Assembly: GCF_002160825.1 (NCBI RefSeq)
Contig: NZ_NFLI01000015.1
Span: 41,498 to 105,497 of the forward strand
DNA length: 64,000 nt
Direction of reading: 5' to 3'
From: Lachnoclostridium sp. An131
GTDB taxonomy: Bacteria > Bacillota > Clostridia > Lachnospirales > Lachnospiraceae
In this document: positions 17,172-26,830 of the stretch, one piece after another
Position numbering within the stretch: position 1 is the stretch's first letter
Layout of the letters: every line of letters starts with the position of its first letter
Program-made: the position numbers and the translations under genes
Notes under the pieces: generated by a model
Told to the model about the DNA's origin: nothing
The model's database searches: none
The model's input: only the letters and a program-made list of their open reading frames with translations

Positions 17172-17894
17172 ATGCGGACAGTAAAAGAAGTAAGCAGGCT
17201 CACAGGGGTAAGTGTGCGCACCCTGCATTATTACGATGCAATCGGTCTTCTGAAACCTGCAGAAGTAACGGAAGCGGGTTATCGGCTGTATGACGATACG
17301 GCACTTGGCCGTCTGCAGAATATTTTACTGTTTCGGGAACTGCAGTTTCCACTGAAGGAGATCAAAGCAATTCTCGACAGCCGGGATTTTGATCCATCGG
17401 AAGCTCTGGCACAGCAGATCAAACTGCTGGAACTGCAGTATCAGCATATCGGGGAGCTTATCTCTTTTGCCCGTGAAATCCAGAAAAAAGGAGTAAGAAA
17501 TATGGATTTTCAGGTTTTTGACACGAAAAGGATGGAAGACTATAAGTCAGAAGTAAAGGAAAGATGGGGCGGCACCAGAGAATATCAGGAATATGAGCAG
17601 AAACAGGAAAAAGCCGGTGATTCCGCTGAAGCAGGACGGCGGATGATGAATATATTTGCTGAGCTTGGAGCGCTGAGGCAGCTTTCGCCATCCGACAGAT
17701 CAGTACAGGAAAAAATCATTGCGCTGCAGAACTTTATTACAGATAATTACTATACCTGTACTGACAAAATTCTTGGTGAGATGGGAAAAATGTATGTGGA
17801 CGACGAGCGCTTTAAGCGCAATATCGACAAAGCCGGCGGCGAAGGAACAGCCGAGTTTGTAAAAAGAGCCATTGAAATTCACTGCGCCAGATAA
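17172..17894 (+). CDS. MerR-family regulator with TipAS-like domain
   Basis: This 240-residue activator starts at 17172 with GGGAGGGAT upstream. The MerR winged HTH (about 1-70: VKEVSRLTGVSVRTLHYYDAIGLL) is followed by a dimerisation coiled coil (about 75-110). The TipAS-type effector domain (about 120-238) has the RMEDYKSEVKERWGGTREYQEYEQK pattern and a C-terminal YYTCTDKILGEMGKMYVDDERF block. TipAS domains bind peptide antibiotics or other ligands. Only its own promoter carries a visible site here, so external targets are unknown. Confidence 0.93.
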   Translation: MRTVKEVSRLTGVSVRTLHYYDAIGLLKPAEVTEAGYRLYDDTALGRLQNILLFRELQFPLKEIKAILDSRDFDPSEALAQQIKLLELQYQHIGELISFAREIQKKGVRNMDFQVFDTKRMEDYKSEVKERWGGTREYQEYEQKQEKAGDSAEAGRRMMNIFAELGALRQLSPSDRSVQEKIIALQNFITDNYYTCTDKILGEMGKMYVDDERFKRNIDKAGGEGTAEFVKRAIEIHCAR

Positions 17895-18013
17895 GCAGCT
17901 CGTGATTTCCATTGGCTTTTCCAATACCCTGCCCGTGCTGTTTTACGCACAGTGAAGACATTTTTATTTGTGTCTTTCTGACGGGCTATATCGGACAGAG
18001 CATGAAGCGGAAG

Positions 18014-18162
18014 CGCCTGCCGGCTGAGATATTCCCGGAAGAACCCTTGGAGAGCGTCGGCACTTGGCATGCCGGGCCGCTTTTTGGCCCGGCATGCCTT
18101 AGTACCGTTACGCTCGACAGGAGCGGAAGCGAGTTCTGGAGGGAATACTCAGCCGGCAGGCG
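18014..18162. repeat. Structured repeat, copy 2 (inverted)
   Basis: This 149-bp element lies in reverse orientation to copy 1. The outer stem (18014-18036 with 18141-18162) is perfect except for one bulged A. The central 13-bp stem (18066-18078 with 18086-18098) is also perfect. Conserved blocks are 18040-18059 and about 18097-18137. The rest of the 17895-18231 gap shows no gene. Confidence 0.85.
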
Positions 18163-18231
18163 GGCACCACGTATCTCTGTCCAATACAGCACATCATCCC
18201 AGGCACAAAGCAAAAATTTCTGAACCTCCTC

Positions 18232-18260
18232 TTGACAGCCCGGTACACCTATGCTATTAT
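18232..18260 (+). promoter_or_regulatory. rplU operon promoter
   Basis: A consensus TTGACA (18232-18237), a 17-base spacer, then TATTAT (18255-18260). Confidence 0.88.
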
Positions 18261-18266
18261 ATTACG

Positions 18267-18417
18267 GATGCCGCACAACGAGGTATAAGTATGCGCATTT
18301 TTATCTGTTCCAGTTTTATCTAGCCGGCTTTTCAGACGGAAGACAAGAGAAAAAACGGATGGAGAGAAGAGGCGCATCACCAAAATTGGCGAGTAAATAA
18401 TCAGGAGGTGCCACAGA
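18267..18417 (+). ncRNA. Probable L21 leader (autoregulatory 5' UTR)
   Basis: A leader of about 150 bases separates the promoter from rplU. It holds no ORF and has G/C-rich, A-rich alternating segments such as CCGCACAACGAGGT and GGCGCATCACCAAAATTGGCGAG. Firmicutes usually carry the L21 leader motif here. The assignment comes from position and general look; a covariance-model scan would decide. Confidence 0.5.
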
Positions 18418-18729
18418 ATGTACGCAATCATTGCAACAGGTGGTAAACAGTACAAAGTATCCGAAGGCGATGTCATCAGAGTAGAGAAGCTTGGCGTAGA
18501 GGCAGGCGAGACCTACAATTTTGACCAGGTTCTGGCAGTCGGCGGAGACACTCTGACCGTAGGAACCCCGACAGTAGCCGGCGTTACGGTAACTGCATCT
18601 GTAATCGGTGACGGCAAGGGCAAGAAGGTCATCGTTTACAAGTACAAGAGAAAATCTGGATATCACAAGAAAAACGGCCACAGACAGCAGTACACGGCAG
18701 TTAAGATCGAGAAGATCTCTGTTCAGTAA
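18418..18729 (+). CDS. rplU: 50S ribosomal protein L21
   Basis: This 103-residue large-subunit protein binds 23S rRNA with L20. It shows the full L21 pattern: [18 protein letters not shown], the central V-A-V-G-G-D block, and a basic C-terminus [19 protein letters not shown]. The ribosome site is AGGAGGTG. It is the first gene of the rplU-prp-rpmA-obg unit. Confidence 0.98.
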   Translation: MYAIIATGGKQYKVSEGDVIRVEKLGVEAGETYNFDQVLAVGGDTLTVGTPTVAGVTVTASVIGDGKGKKVIVYKYKRKSGYHKKNGHRQQYTAVKIEKISVQ

Positions 18730-18734
18730 TCGTC

Positions 18735-19055
18735 ATGACAGCCGTTACCATATATAAGAGATCCGGACAGTACGCAGGCTTTGTCATAGAAGGACATGCC
18801 GGATATGGCGAGGAAGGCGAGGATATTGTGTGCGCAGCAGTCAGCGTTTTGTCGCTGAATACGCTGAATTCCATAGAAGCCTTTACCGAAGACAGGTTTT
18901 CAGGAGAAGAGAAGGACGGCTATTTGAGCTGCAGCTTTCCGGAAGCGCTGTCGGAGAAAGCCGTATTGCTGCTGGATTCCATGGTACTTGGACTGACAGA
19001 CATTCAACGAAGCTATGGAAAATCATACATCAGGATTGTATTCAAGGAGGTGTAA
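18735..19055 (+). CDS. prp: Ribosomal-processing cysteine protease Prp
   Basis: This 106-residue YsxB/Prp protease removes the N-terminal extension of L27. The catalytic His is in [19 protein letters not shown] (about residue 20) and the Cys in the same motif (about residue 32). It lies between rplU and rpmA, the standard Firmicutes order, five bases after rplU. The extended L27 encoded next is its expected substrate. Confidence 0.95.
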   Translation: MTAVTIYKRSGQYAGFVIEGHAGYGEEGEDIVCAAVSVLSLNTLNSIEAFTEDRFSGEEKDGYLSCSFPEALSEKAVLLLDSMVLGLTDIQRSYGKSYIRIVFKEV

Positions 19056-19059
19056 GATC

Positions 19060-19347
19060 ATGTTACAGATGAACCTTCAGTTGTTCGCTCATAAAAAGGG
19101 AGTAGGTTCCACAAAGAACGGCCGTGATTCCGAGTCCAAGAGACTGGGAGCCAAGAGAGCTGACGGACAGTTTGTAAAGGCTGGAAACATTCTTTACAGA
19201 CAGCGCGGAACCAAGATTCACCCGGGTGTGAACGTAGGACGCGGCGGAGATGACACCCTGTTCGCTCTGACTGACGGAGTTGTCAGATTCGAGAGAAAGG
19301 GAAGAGATAAGAAGCAGGTTTCTATCGTCCCGGTAGCAGCAGAATAA
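19060..19347 (+). CDS. rpmA: 50S ribosomal protein L27 with cleavable N-terminal extension
   Basis: This 95-residue protein starts at 19060 with AAGGAGGTG upstream. Residues 1-9 (MLQMNLQLF) form the extension that Prp removes, after Phe9, to expose [15 protein letters not shown]. The mature N-terminus reaches the peptidyl-transferase centre. The rest ([21 protein letters not shown]) is typical L27. Confidence 0.98.
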   Translation: MLQMNLQLFAHKKGVGSTKNGRDSESKRLGAKRADGQFVKAGNILYRQRGTKIHPGVNVGRGGDDTLFALTDGVVRFERKGRDKKQVSIVPVAAE

Positions 19348-19355
19348 GTTGGTTT

Positions 19356-20759
<1,404 letters not shown>

Positions 20760-20770
20760 GAAACAAAAGG

Positions 20771-20792
20771 ACAGGCGGAATCATCCGCCTGT
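20771..20792 (+). terminator. Attenuator-like hairpin after obg
   Basis: ACAGGCGGA pairs with TCCGCCTGT across ATCA, followed by a short T run; yhbY starts 18 bases later. It is probably partial. Confidence 0.55.
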
Positions 20793-20810
20793 TTAGATAA
20801 AGGAGAAATT

Positions 20811-21113
20811 ATGACAAGCAAGCAGCGGGCATATCTGAAAAGCCTGGCGATGACGATGGATCCGATTTTTCAGGTGGGAAAATCCTCCGTTACGCCGGAG
20901 CTTACGAAGGCCATTGAAGAGGCACTTGCAGCCAGGGAGCTGATCAAGCTCAGTGTGCTGCAGAACTGCGCCGATGATCCCCGGGAAATTGCGGAGCTGA
21001 TCGCGGACAGAACACGTGCCCAGGTCGTGCAGGTAATTGGAAAGAAGATCGTTCTTTACCGCGAAAACAAGGACGAAAAAAATGGGAAGAAGAAAATTGT
21101 GCTTCCCGTATAA
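20811..21113 (+). CDS. yhbY: YhbY-family RNA-binding (CRM domain) protein
   Basis: This 100-residue CRM-domain protein binds pre-50S particles. It has the typical opening MTSKQRAYLKSLAMTMDPIFQVGK, then the GxxG-containing strands and LVQVIGKKIVLYR. The start has AAAGGAG upstream. It lies between obg and nadD, as in many clostridia. Confidence 0.95.
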   Translation: MTSKQRAYLKSLAMTMDPIFQVGKSSVTPELTKAIEEALAARELIKLSVLQNCADDPREIAELIADRTRAQVVQVIGKKIVLYRENKDEKNGKKKIVLPV

Positions 21114-21143
21114 TCGGGAAGGAATTTGGAGCGAAGGCGGCTT

Positions 21144-21776
21144 ATGGGGAAGGAAAGACGAAAGAAAGTAGGGATTCTCGGGGGAACCTTTGATCCCATT
21201 CATACGGGGCATCTGATCCTGGCGGAGGAGGCCTGCGAGGCTTTTTCTCTGGACTATGTGCTGATCATGCCGAACGGCAATCCGCCCCACAAGGCAGGGC
21301 AGGTTCACGCATCCATGGCTCAGCGCACACGGATGGCGGAGCTTGCGGTGGCGGATAATCCGCACCTTCGTGTCTCTGATTTTGAAAAAACCCCCCAGGA
21401 TTATCATTATACCTACGAGACGCTCGAGTTTCTCGCAGAGCAGAATCCGGATACAGAGTATTATTTTATTCTGGGGGCGGATTCCCTGATGCTCTTTCAT
21501 ACCTGGAAGGAGCCCCAGAGAATCTGTGATCAGTGTGCGATTCTGGCTGCTGTCCGGGATGGCATGAGGCCTCTGGAGCTTGAAAGCTGGATAGAGGCGC
21601 TTACGAAAAAATACGGGGCAAGGATCTATCCGCTTTCGACCACGAATATTGATATATCCTCGAATATGATTCGGGAAAAAGTGCAGAGCCGCCGCAGTAT
21701 CCGCTATTATGTGCCTGCTCCGGTGGAAGCGTATATTTATGCAGAGGGACTGTATCTGCCGGGGAGGGAAAGCTGA
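21144..21776 (+). CDS. nadD: Nicotinate-nucleotide adenylyltransferase
   Basis: This 210-residue enzyme joins ATP and nicotinate mononucleotide to make deamido-NAD. The nucleotidyltransferase motif GGTFDPIHTGHL (about 11-22) and the C-terminal ISSNMIREKV signature are clear. The frame could start at TTG 21126, but the ATG at 21144 matches family length. It lies 30 bases after yhbY and abuts yqeK. Confidence 0.97.
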   Translation: MGKERRKKVGILGGTFDPIHTGHLILAEEACEAFSLDYVLIMPNGNPPHKAGQVHASMAQRTRMAELAVADNPHLRVSDFEKTPQDYHYTYETLEFLAEQNPDTEYYFILGADSLMLFHTWKEPQRICDQCAILAAVRDGMRPLELESWIEALTKKYGARIYPLSTTNIDISSNMIREKVQSRRSIRYYVPAPVEAYIYAEGLYLPGRES

Positions 21777-22394
21777 ATGAAAAATTATGATATGAAGGCC
21801 TATCAGAAGAAGCTTAAGCATGAAATGGACGACGGCAGGTACCAGCATACGCTGGGAGTCATGTATACCTGCGCCGCCCTGGCCATGCGTTATGAGTATG
21901 ACATTCAGAAGGCGCAGCTGGCAGGTCTTCTCCATGACTGCGCAAAGTGTATTCCAAATGGAAAAAAGCTGAAGCTTTGTGAAAAGCACAATATTCAGAT
22001 TACAGAAGTGGAACGCCGGAATCCGTTTCTGCTTCACGCGAAGCTGGGGGCGTTTCTGGCGATGCATCAGTATGGCGTAAATGACAGAGAGATCGTCAGC
22101 GCCATCTTAAATCATACAACAGGAAAGCCTAACATGTCGCTTTTGGATAAGATTGTCTATGTGGCAGATTATATCGAACCGCGCCGCAATAAGGCTCCGA
22201 ATCTTCCGGAAGTGCGAAAGCTGGCGTTTCTCGACCTGGACGAGGCGCTCTACAAGATACTTTCAGATACCCTGAATTATCTGGATAAGGGCTCCGGAGA
22301 GATCGATGAGATGACGCTGAAAGCCTATGAATATTATAAGGCGGAGAGAGAAGAGGCGTTGGAAGGTAAATCGGATAAGGAGGAAAAGGAATGA
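21777..22394 (+). CDS. yqeK: YqeK HD-domain hydrolase (diadenosine tetraphosphatase)
   Basis: This 205-residue HD-superfamily protein cleaves Ap4A symmetrically to two ADP. Metal-site residues are in YQHTLGVMYTC (His), LAGLLHDCAKC (HD), HAKLGAFLA and VYVADYIEPRR. The ATG directly follows the nadD TGA. It always accompanies nadD and rsfS in Firmicutes. Confidence 0.95.
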   Translation: MKNYDMKAYQKKLKHEMDDGRYQHTLGVMYTCAALAMRYEYDIQKAQLAGLLHDCAKCIPNGKKLKLCEKHNIQITEVERRNPFLLHAKLGAFLAMHQYGVNDREIVSAILNHTTGKPNMSLLDKIVYVADYIEPRRNKAPNLPEVRKLAFLDLDEALYKILSDTLNYLDKGSGEIDEMTLKAYEYYKAEREEALEGKSDKEEKE

Positions 22395-22756
22395 CACAGA
22401 CACAGTCGAAGCAGATGGCCCGGCTGGCCTACGAGGCGCTGGAAGACAAAAAGGCAAAGGATATCCGTATTCTGGATATTTCAGAGATTTCGGTCCTGGC
22501 AGATTATTTTCTGATTGCCAGTGGTTCCAATAAAAACCAGGTTCAGGCTATGGTCGATAATGTGCAGGAGGAGCTTCACAAAGCGGGCTTCTCACCGCGG
22601 CAGGTGGAAGGCTATCAGACGGCCAGCTGGATCCTTTTGGATTACGGCGATATTATCGTCCATATTTTTGATGAGGAAAACAGGCTGTTTTATGATCTGG
22701 AGCGTATCTGGAGAGACGGTGCCTTCATCTCCCCGGAGGCTCTGAAGGAGGCGTAG
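22391..22756 (+). CDS. rsfS: Ribosome silencing factor
   Basis: This 121-residue protein binds L14 and blocks subunit joining when nutrients run low. The DUF143 pattern is clear: DIRILDISEISVLADYFLIASG, NVQEELHKAG, ASWILLDYGDIIVHIFDEENR. It overlaps yqeK by four bases (ATGA). Confidence 0.97.
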   Translation: MTQTQSKQMARLAYEALEDKKAKDIRILDISEISVLADYFLIASGSNKNQVQAMVDNVQEELHKAGFSPRQVEGYQTASWILLDYGDIIVHIFDEENRLFYDLERIWRDGAFISPEALKEA

Positions 22757-22762
22757 GCTTCC

Positions 22763-23449
22763 ATGATATTGACAGGGGTCATTATCAATTTTACGGCGAT
22801 TATTCTCGGCAGCGCAGCCGGACTTCTGCTTAAAAAGGGGATTCCGGAGAGCATGGGAGAGTCTGTGATGAAGGCCATAGCACTCTGCGTGATATATATC
22901 GGCATCAGCGGTTCTCTGGACGGAGAAAATGTGCTGATTGTGATTATTTCCATGGCTGCCGGCACTGTGATTGGAGAAGCGCTGTCGCTGCAGGAACGCC
23001 TGGAGCGCTTGGGCGCCTGGGTGCAGTCAAAATGCCGCCCCTCAGAAAATGGTGTCTCGGTGGCGGAAGGCTTTGTCAATGCCAGCCTCTTGTTCTGTAT
23101 CGGAGCTATGGCGATTGTAGGCTCTCTTCAGAGCGGTCTGTCGCTGGATCACAGCACCCTGATAGCCAAATCCCTGATTGATGGCATAACAGCTGTCATA
23201 CTCGCATCCAGCATGGGAATCGGAGTAATGTTTTCCAGTATTCTCTGCTTTCTCTATGAAGGCTGCATTGTTGTGTGCGCAGGTTTTCTCGAGCCATATC
23301 TCACAGCCTCCGTGATCAATGAAATGACCTGCGTAGGCTCGCTGCTGATCATTGGCATCGGTATTAATATGATGTTTAAAAACAGGATTCGTGTTATGAA
23401 TTCCATACCTGCCGTTTTACTGCCAATTCTGCTGTGCAGACTGATGTAA
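22763..23449 (+). CDS. DUF554 membrane protein
   Basis: This 228-residue integral membrane protein has about six or seven hydrophobic segments and the DUF554 (YdfK) pattern: GVIINFTAIILGSAAGLLLKKGIP at the start, then GDGENV-like and FCIGAMAIVGSLQSG blocks. It starts six bases after rsfS. Transport has been suggested for the family but is unproven. Confidence 0.9.
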   Translation: MILTGVIINFTAIILGSAAGLLLKKGIPESMGESVMKAIALCVIYIGISGSLDGENVLIVIISMAAGTVIGEALSLQERLERLGAWVQSKCRPSENGVSVAEGFVNASLLFCIGAMAIVGSLQSGLSLDHSTLIAKSLIDGITAVILASSMGIGVMFSSILCFLYEGCIVVCAGFLEPYLTASVINEMTCVGSLLIIGIGINMMFKNRIRVMNSIPAVLLPILLCRLM

Positions 23450-23524
23450 AGTAAAGGCTGCCGCGGCAGGCATTCGATAAAAAACAGTTAACGGGCAGAG
23501 ATCGGATTGGGGGAAGAAAAAGAC

Positions 23525-24145
23525 ATGAGCAGTATTCAAAAGATTACGCAGATTACACAGAACCGCTTTCTGAATATGTATGATCTGGATGTCGTGCACC
23601 GGACGGGGAAAAAGGGCCTCTACCATGTGGCTTCCCGGGCCTGCAGCGTTGCGGAGCTGAAGCTCTCGACAAGGGTCAATAAGGCGGACGGCGTGATCAT
23701 ATATGCCCTTTACGGGCAGGCGAGGGAGCGGGTGGTTCTGATCCGGCAGTACCGATACAGCATTGCAGATTATATCTATGAGTTTCCGGCTGGTCTTGTA
23801 GATGAAGGGGAAGATTTTCATGAGGCAGGTATTCGGGAGCTGAAAGAGGAGACAGGACTGACCTTCCATCCCCTGGAGGTCGATCCCATGTACTCGAGGC
23901 CCTATTTTACCACCATTGGAATGACCGATGAATCCTGCGCGGCCGTATATGGCACGGCAGACGGCCGGATTTCCAGGGAAGGGCTGGAGGACAGTGAGGA
24001 GATCGAAGTGGTTCTTGCGGACAGGACAGAGATCCGGAGAATTTTGAAGGAAGAAAATGTATCTCTGATGTGCGCATATATGATGATGCATTTTCTCCAT
24101 TCAGATCCCGCCGATCCGTTTGCGTTTCTGGAGGTAGAAGCATGA
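23525..24145 (+). CDS. Nudix hydrolase, ADP-ribose pyrophosphatase-like
   Basis: This 206-residue enzyme starts at ATG 23525 with GGGGGAAG upstream; a TTG at 23507 is less likely. The Nudix box runs from GEDFHEAGIRELKEETG (about 99-115). The preceding YEFPAGLVD fits the ADP-sugar pyrophosphatase class (NudF-like). It probably hydrolyses ADP-ribose or a related nucleotide sugar. It overlaps the next gene by four bases. Confidence 0.9.
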   Translation: MSSIQKITQITQNRFLNMYDLDVVHRTGKKGLYHVASRACSVAELKLSTRVNKADGVIIYALYGQARERVVLIRQYRYSIADYIYEFPAGLVDEGEDFHEAGIRELKEETGLTFHPLEVDPMYSRPYFTTIGMTDESCAAVYGTADGRISREGLEDSEEIEVVLADRTEIRRILKEENVSLMCAYMMMHFLHSDPADPFAFLEVEA

Positions 24146-24582
24146 CACTGGAAGAACAGCTGGAAATCTGGCATCAGAATAACGAATATCAGAAAATCAT
24201 TGACGAGCTGGAAAGGATTCCGGATGCAGAGCGCGGTCATGAGCTGACCGGACTTCTGGCGCGGGCCTATGAAAACGCGGCAGGCGGCACAGAACATCCG
24301 GAGTATCATCTTCATGCAATCGAGCTGCTGGAAAGCGCGGTGGAAGAGGAGGATCCCAACTGGAATTTCCGTATGGGCTTTGCGCTTTACTGGCTGGACA
24401 GAGAGGAAGAGGCGATTCCTTATTTCGAAAAGATCTTTCTGCTGATTTCATCCGATCCCGAGACCCAGAAATTCTGGGAGGATGCGCGGGAGCTTCTGGA
24501 TTATTGCCGGATGCAGGCGGCCAGAAAACGGAGCCGTCAGAAAAATGTGCCTTATCTTTCCATGTCGAAGAGAGTCTGGTAA
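24142..24582 (+). CDS. TPR-like helical protein
   Basis: This 146-residue acidic helical protein starts at 24142 inside the Nudix stop region (ATGA overlap), with GGAGGTAG upstream. Paired helices with tetratricopeptide spacing (LLARAYENAA; FALYWLDREEEAIPYFEKI) suggest two to three TPR units. It ends with a short basic tail. The function is unknown; it is probably a protein-binding adaptor and the last gene of the operon. Confidence 0.8.
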   Translation: MTLEEQLEIWHQNNEYQKIIDELERIPDAERGHELTGLLARAYENAAGGTEHPEYHLHAIELLESAVEEEDPNWNFRMGFALYWLDREEEAIPYFEKIFLLISSDPETQKFWEDARELLDYCRMQAARKRSRQKNVPYLSMSKRVW

Positions 24583-24583
24583 A

Positions 24584-24635
24584 AAAACCTTCTGATGCGT
24601 CCTTTCTGCAAAGGGCTGTTTATCAGAAGGTTTTT
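24584..24635. terminator. Bidirectional terminator
   Basis: AAAAACCTTCTGAT pairs with ATCAGAAGGTTTTT. It lies between the TPR gene and the convergent lexA. Confidence 0.85.
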
Positions 24636-24669
24636 CATAGCGCTTTAAAGGCTTGCAATTCTTTTTATG

Positions 24670-25287
24670 TTACCGGAAGAACCGAAATACGCCGAATACC
24701 TTTCCAAGAATCTGACAGTCTGGCACAATAATCGGCTCCATCGTATCATTTTCAGGCTGAAGGCGGATGTGATCCGCTTCGCGGTAAAAGGTCTTTACTG
24801 TCGCTGAGTCATCCACAAGAGCTACTACCATATCCCCGTTCCGGGCGGTCTGGCTCTGCTCTACAATAATGGTATCTCCGTCGAAAATCCCCGCGTTGAT
24901 CATGGAATCTCCCTTTACCTTCAGCATAAAGCACTGTTCATTCGGCATAAATTCCATCGGAACGGGGAAATAGGAATCTATGTTCTCCACAGCCAGGATC
25001 GGTTCACCGGCTGCCACTTTTCCAACGATAGGAACATTTACAACCTCTCTGCGCGCCAGATTGAAATTGTCATCGATAATCTCAATCGCCCTGGGCTTTG
25101 TAGGATCGCGGCGGATATAACCGTTCTTTTCCAGGGTCTCCAAATGGGAGTGGACGGAGGAGGTGGATTTCAGATCCACGGCTTCACAGATATCACGAAC
25201 CGAAGGGGGATAGCCCTTGTTGATAATCTGGGATTTTATATATTCAAGTATTTCTGACTGCTTTTTTGAAATTTTTCCGTAGGGCAT
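24670..25287 (-). CDS. lexA: LexA repressor
   Basis: This 205-residue SOS repressor starts at 25287 ([17 protein letters not shown]) with GGAGGAA upstream; the longer frame runs through the promoter. The winged HTH covers 1-65. The autocleavage site Ala93-Gly94 is in VAAGEP, and the catalytic pair is Ser128 (KGDSM) and Lys165 (ATVKTF). It represses DNA-damage genes, probably including itself and the YneA-like gene 3 kb to the right. Confidence 0.98.
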   Translation of the reverse strand: MPYGKISKKQSEILEYIKSQIINKGYPPSVRDICEAVDLKSTSSVHSHLETLEKNGYIRRDPTKPRAIEIIDDNFNLARREVVNVPIVGKVAAGEPILAVENIDSYFPVPMEFMPNEQCFMLKVKGDSMINAGIFDGDTIIVEQSQTARNGDMVVALVDDSATVKTFYREADHIRLQPENDTMEPIIVPDCQILGKVFGVFRFFR

Positions 25288-25317
25288 GCTGTATATTCCT
25301 CCTTCATTATATACTTC

Positions 25318-25356
25318 AGTATAGCACATGTATCCGGCAGATGCAAACAAATGTTT
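25318..25356 (-). promoter_or_regulatory. lexA promoter with overlapping LexA-like box
   Basis: On the minus strand: TTGCAT (25341-25346), a 17-base spacer, TATACT (25318-25323). The palindrome AAACAAATGTTT (25345-25356) overlaps the -35 box. It resembles the Firmicutes SOS box with weaker outer bases. Confidence 0.65.
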
Positions 25357-25595
25357 AGAAAATTTGTTCTGGTCTGGCAGGTTTACGTAAATAAATTATG
25401 TCTACTATATGAACGTTGTATAACAAATACGCTGTAAATGTAAACGATCCATGAACTTTAAAGGAATCCATAATTTTATCTGGTATCCCGTAATGATTTA
25501 TGATATAATTATTACTAAATTATTACACTCTCAGCGTTTGATTGCAGAGAATGTTTTTGCATGCTGGGGGAAAACACACAGGAAGGAACCAGAAG

Positions 25596-26711
25596 ATGAA
25601 AAAACATGCAGCATGGCTTCTGCTGGCGTTAAGCCTTGTATGTCTTACAGGCGCTGCAGGCTGCGGAAGCAGGGAAGAGGAAGAGGTTTCAACTGCAGAT
25701 ACCTTTTCTACGGAGGATGAAGTTATCCCTGAAGAGACAGAAGAGGAAGAGGAGGTAGAGGAAGAGGTAGCTCCGGAGGGAATGTACCGCAGTGAGCTGA
25801 CGAACGAGTGGATCAGCGAGGATCTGAAGGACCAGCGGCCGATTGCCGTGATGGTGGACAACGAAAAAACAGCGCTTCCTCATTACGGGCTGACTCAGGC
25901 CGACGTCATTTATGAGATGATGAACAGCACACAGAATGGACAGATCACGCGTTTTATGGTTTTGGTAAAGGATTACGACAGCATTGATCAGCTCGGCAGC
26001 GTCCGCAGCGTACGTCCGACCAACTTTATGATTGCTCCTGAGTGGAACGCTATCGTATGCCACGACGGAGGACCTTTCTATATCAACAGCTTCCTGGAAA
26101 ATGATTACGTAGATCATTTCAGCGGTACCTTTTCCCGCGTAGACAATGGAAAGCCCCGGGAATTCACTGAGTACATACTGCCGGGTGATATGGACAAGAA
26201 TTTCAATAATTCTGACGTAGATCGTAATTACAATGAATATGCTCCCACAGAGCCTCATTTTGAATTCGCTTCTGAGAGCAATCCGGTAGATTTGACGGAT
26301 GAGATCGGAAGCAAGGCCTGCACACTGGTGGATCTTCCGTTCCCGCACAACGGCTCAGAGCTTAATTACGACGAGGCCTCCGGAACCTATCTGTATTCCG
26401 AATATGGCTCCGCACACCTGGATCCGGGCAATGGAAACCAGCAGCTGGCATTCAAGAATGTCATTCTTCAGAAAATGAGCTACAATCAGCTTGACGATCA
26501 TGGTTATATGGTCTGGAACTGCCTGGCGACTGGAATGGAAGGCTATTACATTACAAACGGTCAGGCGATACCGATTACCTGGAGCAAGATTTCCGATACG
26601 GACCGCACGATCTATTATGATATGACAGGCGATGAAATCACCGTCAATACTGGAAAGACTTATATCGCTTTTGTGGCTGATGAAGTGTGGGATCAGCTGG
26701 TAATTGAGTAA
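25596..26711 (+). CDS. DUF3048 (YerB-family) lipoprotein
   Basis: This 371-residue lipoprotein starts at 25596 with GGAAGGAACC upstream. The signal peptide ends with the lipobox LTGAAGC, so Cys22-23 is the lipid anchor. An acidic linker (about 28-55) leads to a DUF3048 domain containing RPIAVMVDNEKTALPHYGL, QLGSVRSVRPTNFM and a C-terminal YxxFVADEVWDQ block. YerB-type proteins are extracytoplasmic and of unknown role. It lies between lexA and the tyrosine recombinase. Confidence 0.92.
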   Translation: MKKHAAWLLLALSLVCLTGAAGCGSREEEEVSTADTFSTEDEVIPEETEEEEEVEEEVAPEGMYRSELTNEWISEDLKDQRPIAVMVDNEKTALPHYGLTQADVIYEMMNSTQNGQITRFMVLVKDYDSIDQLGSVRSVRPTNFMIAPEWNAIVCHDGGPFYINSFLENDYVDHFSGTFSRVDNGKPREFTEYILPGDMDKNFNNSDVDRNYNEYAPTEPHFEFASESNPVDLTDEIGSKACTLVDLPFPHNGSELNYDEASGTYLYSEYGSAHLDPGNGNQQLAFKNVILQKMSYNQLDDHGYMVWNCLATGMEGYYITNGQAIPITWSKISDTDRTIYYDMTGDEITVNTGKTYIAFVADEVWDQLVIE

Positions 26712-26739
26712 TCGATAGATACATAGATGTTATATCAGA

Positions 26740-26777
26740 AAAAGCGCAGACAAACGTTCAGTCTTGTCTGCGCTTTT
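26740..26777. terminator. Bidirectional terminator
   Basis: AAAAGCGCAGACAA pairs with TTGTCTGCGCTTTT across a 10-base loop, between convergent genes. Confidence 0.92.
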
Positions 26778-26830
26778 GCATGAATTTTATTTTGCATGGA
26801 TGGGGTTTGGGAACGAGGATGATATTCCAT

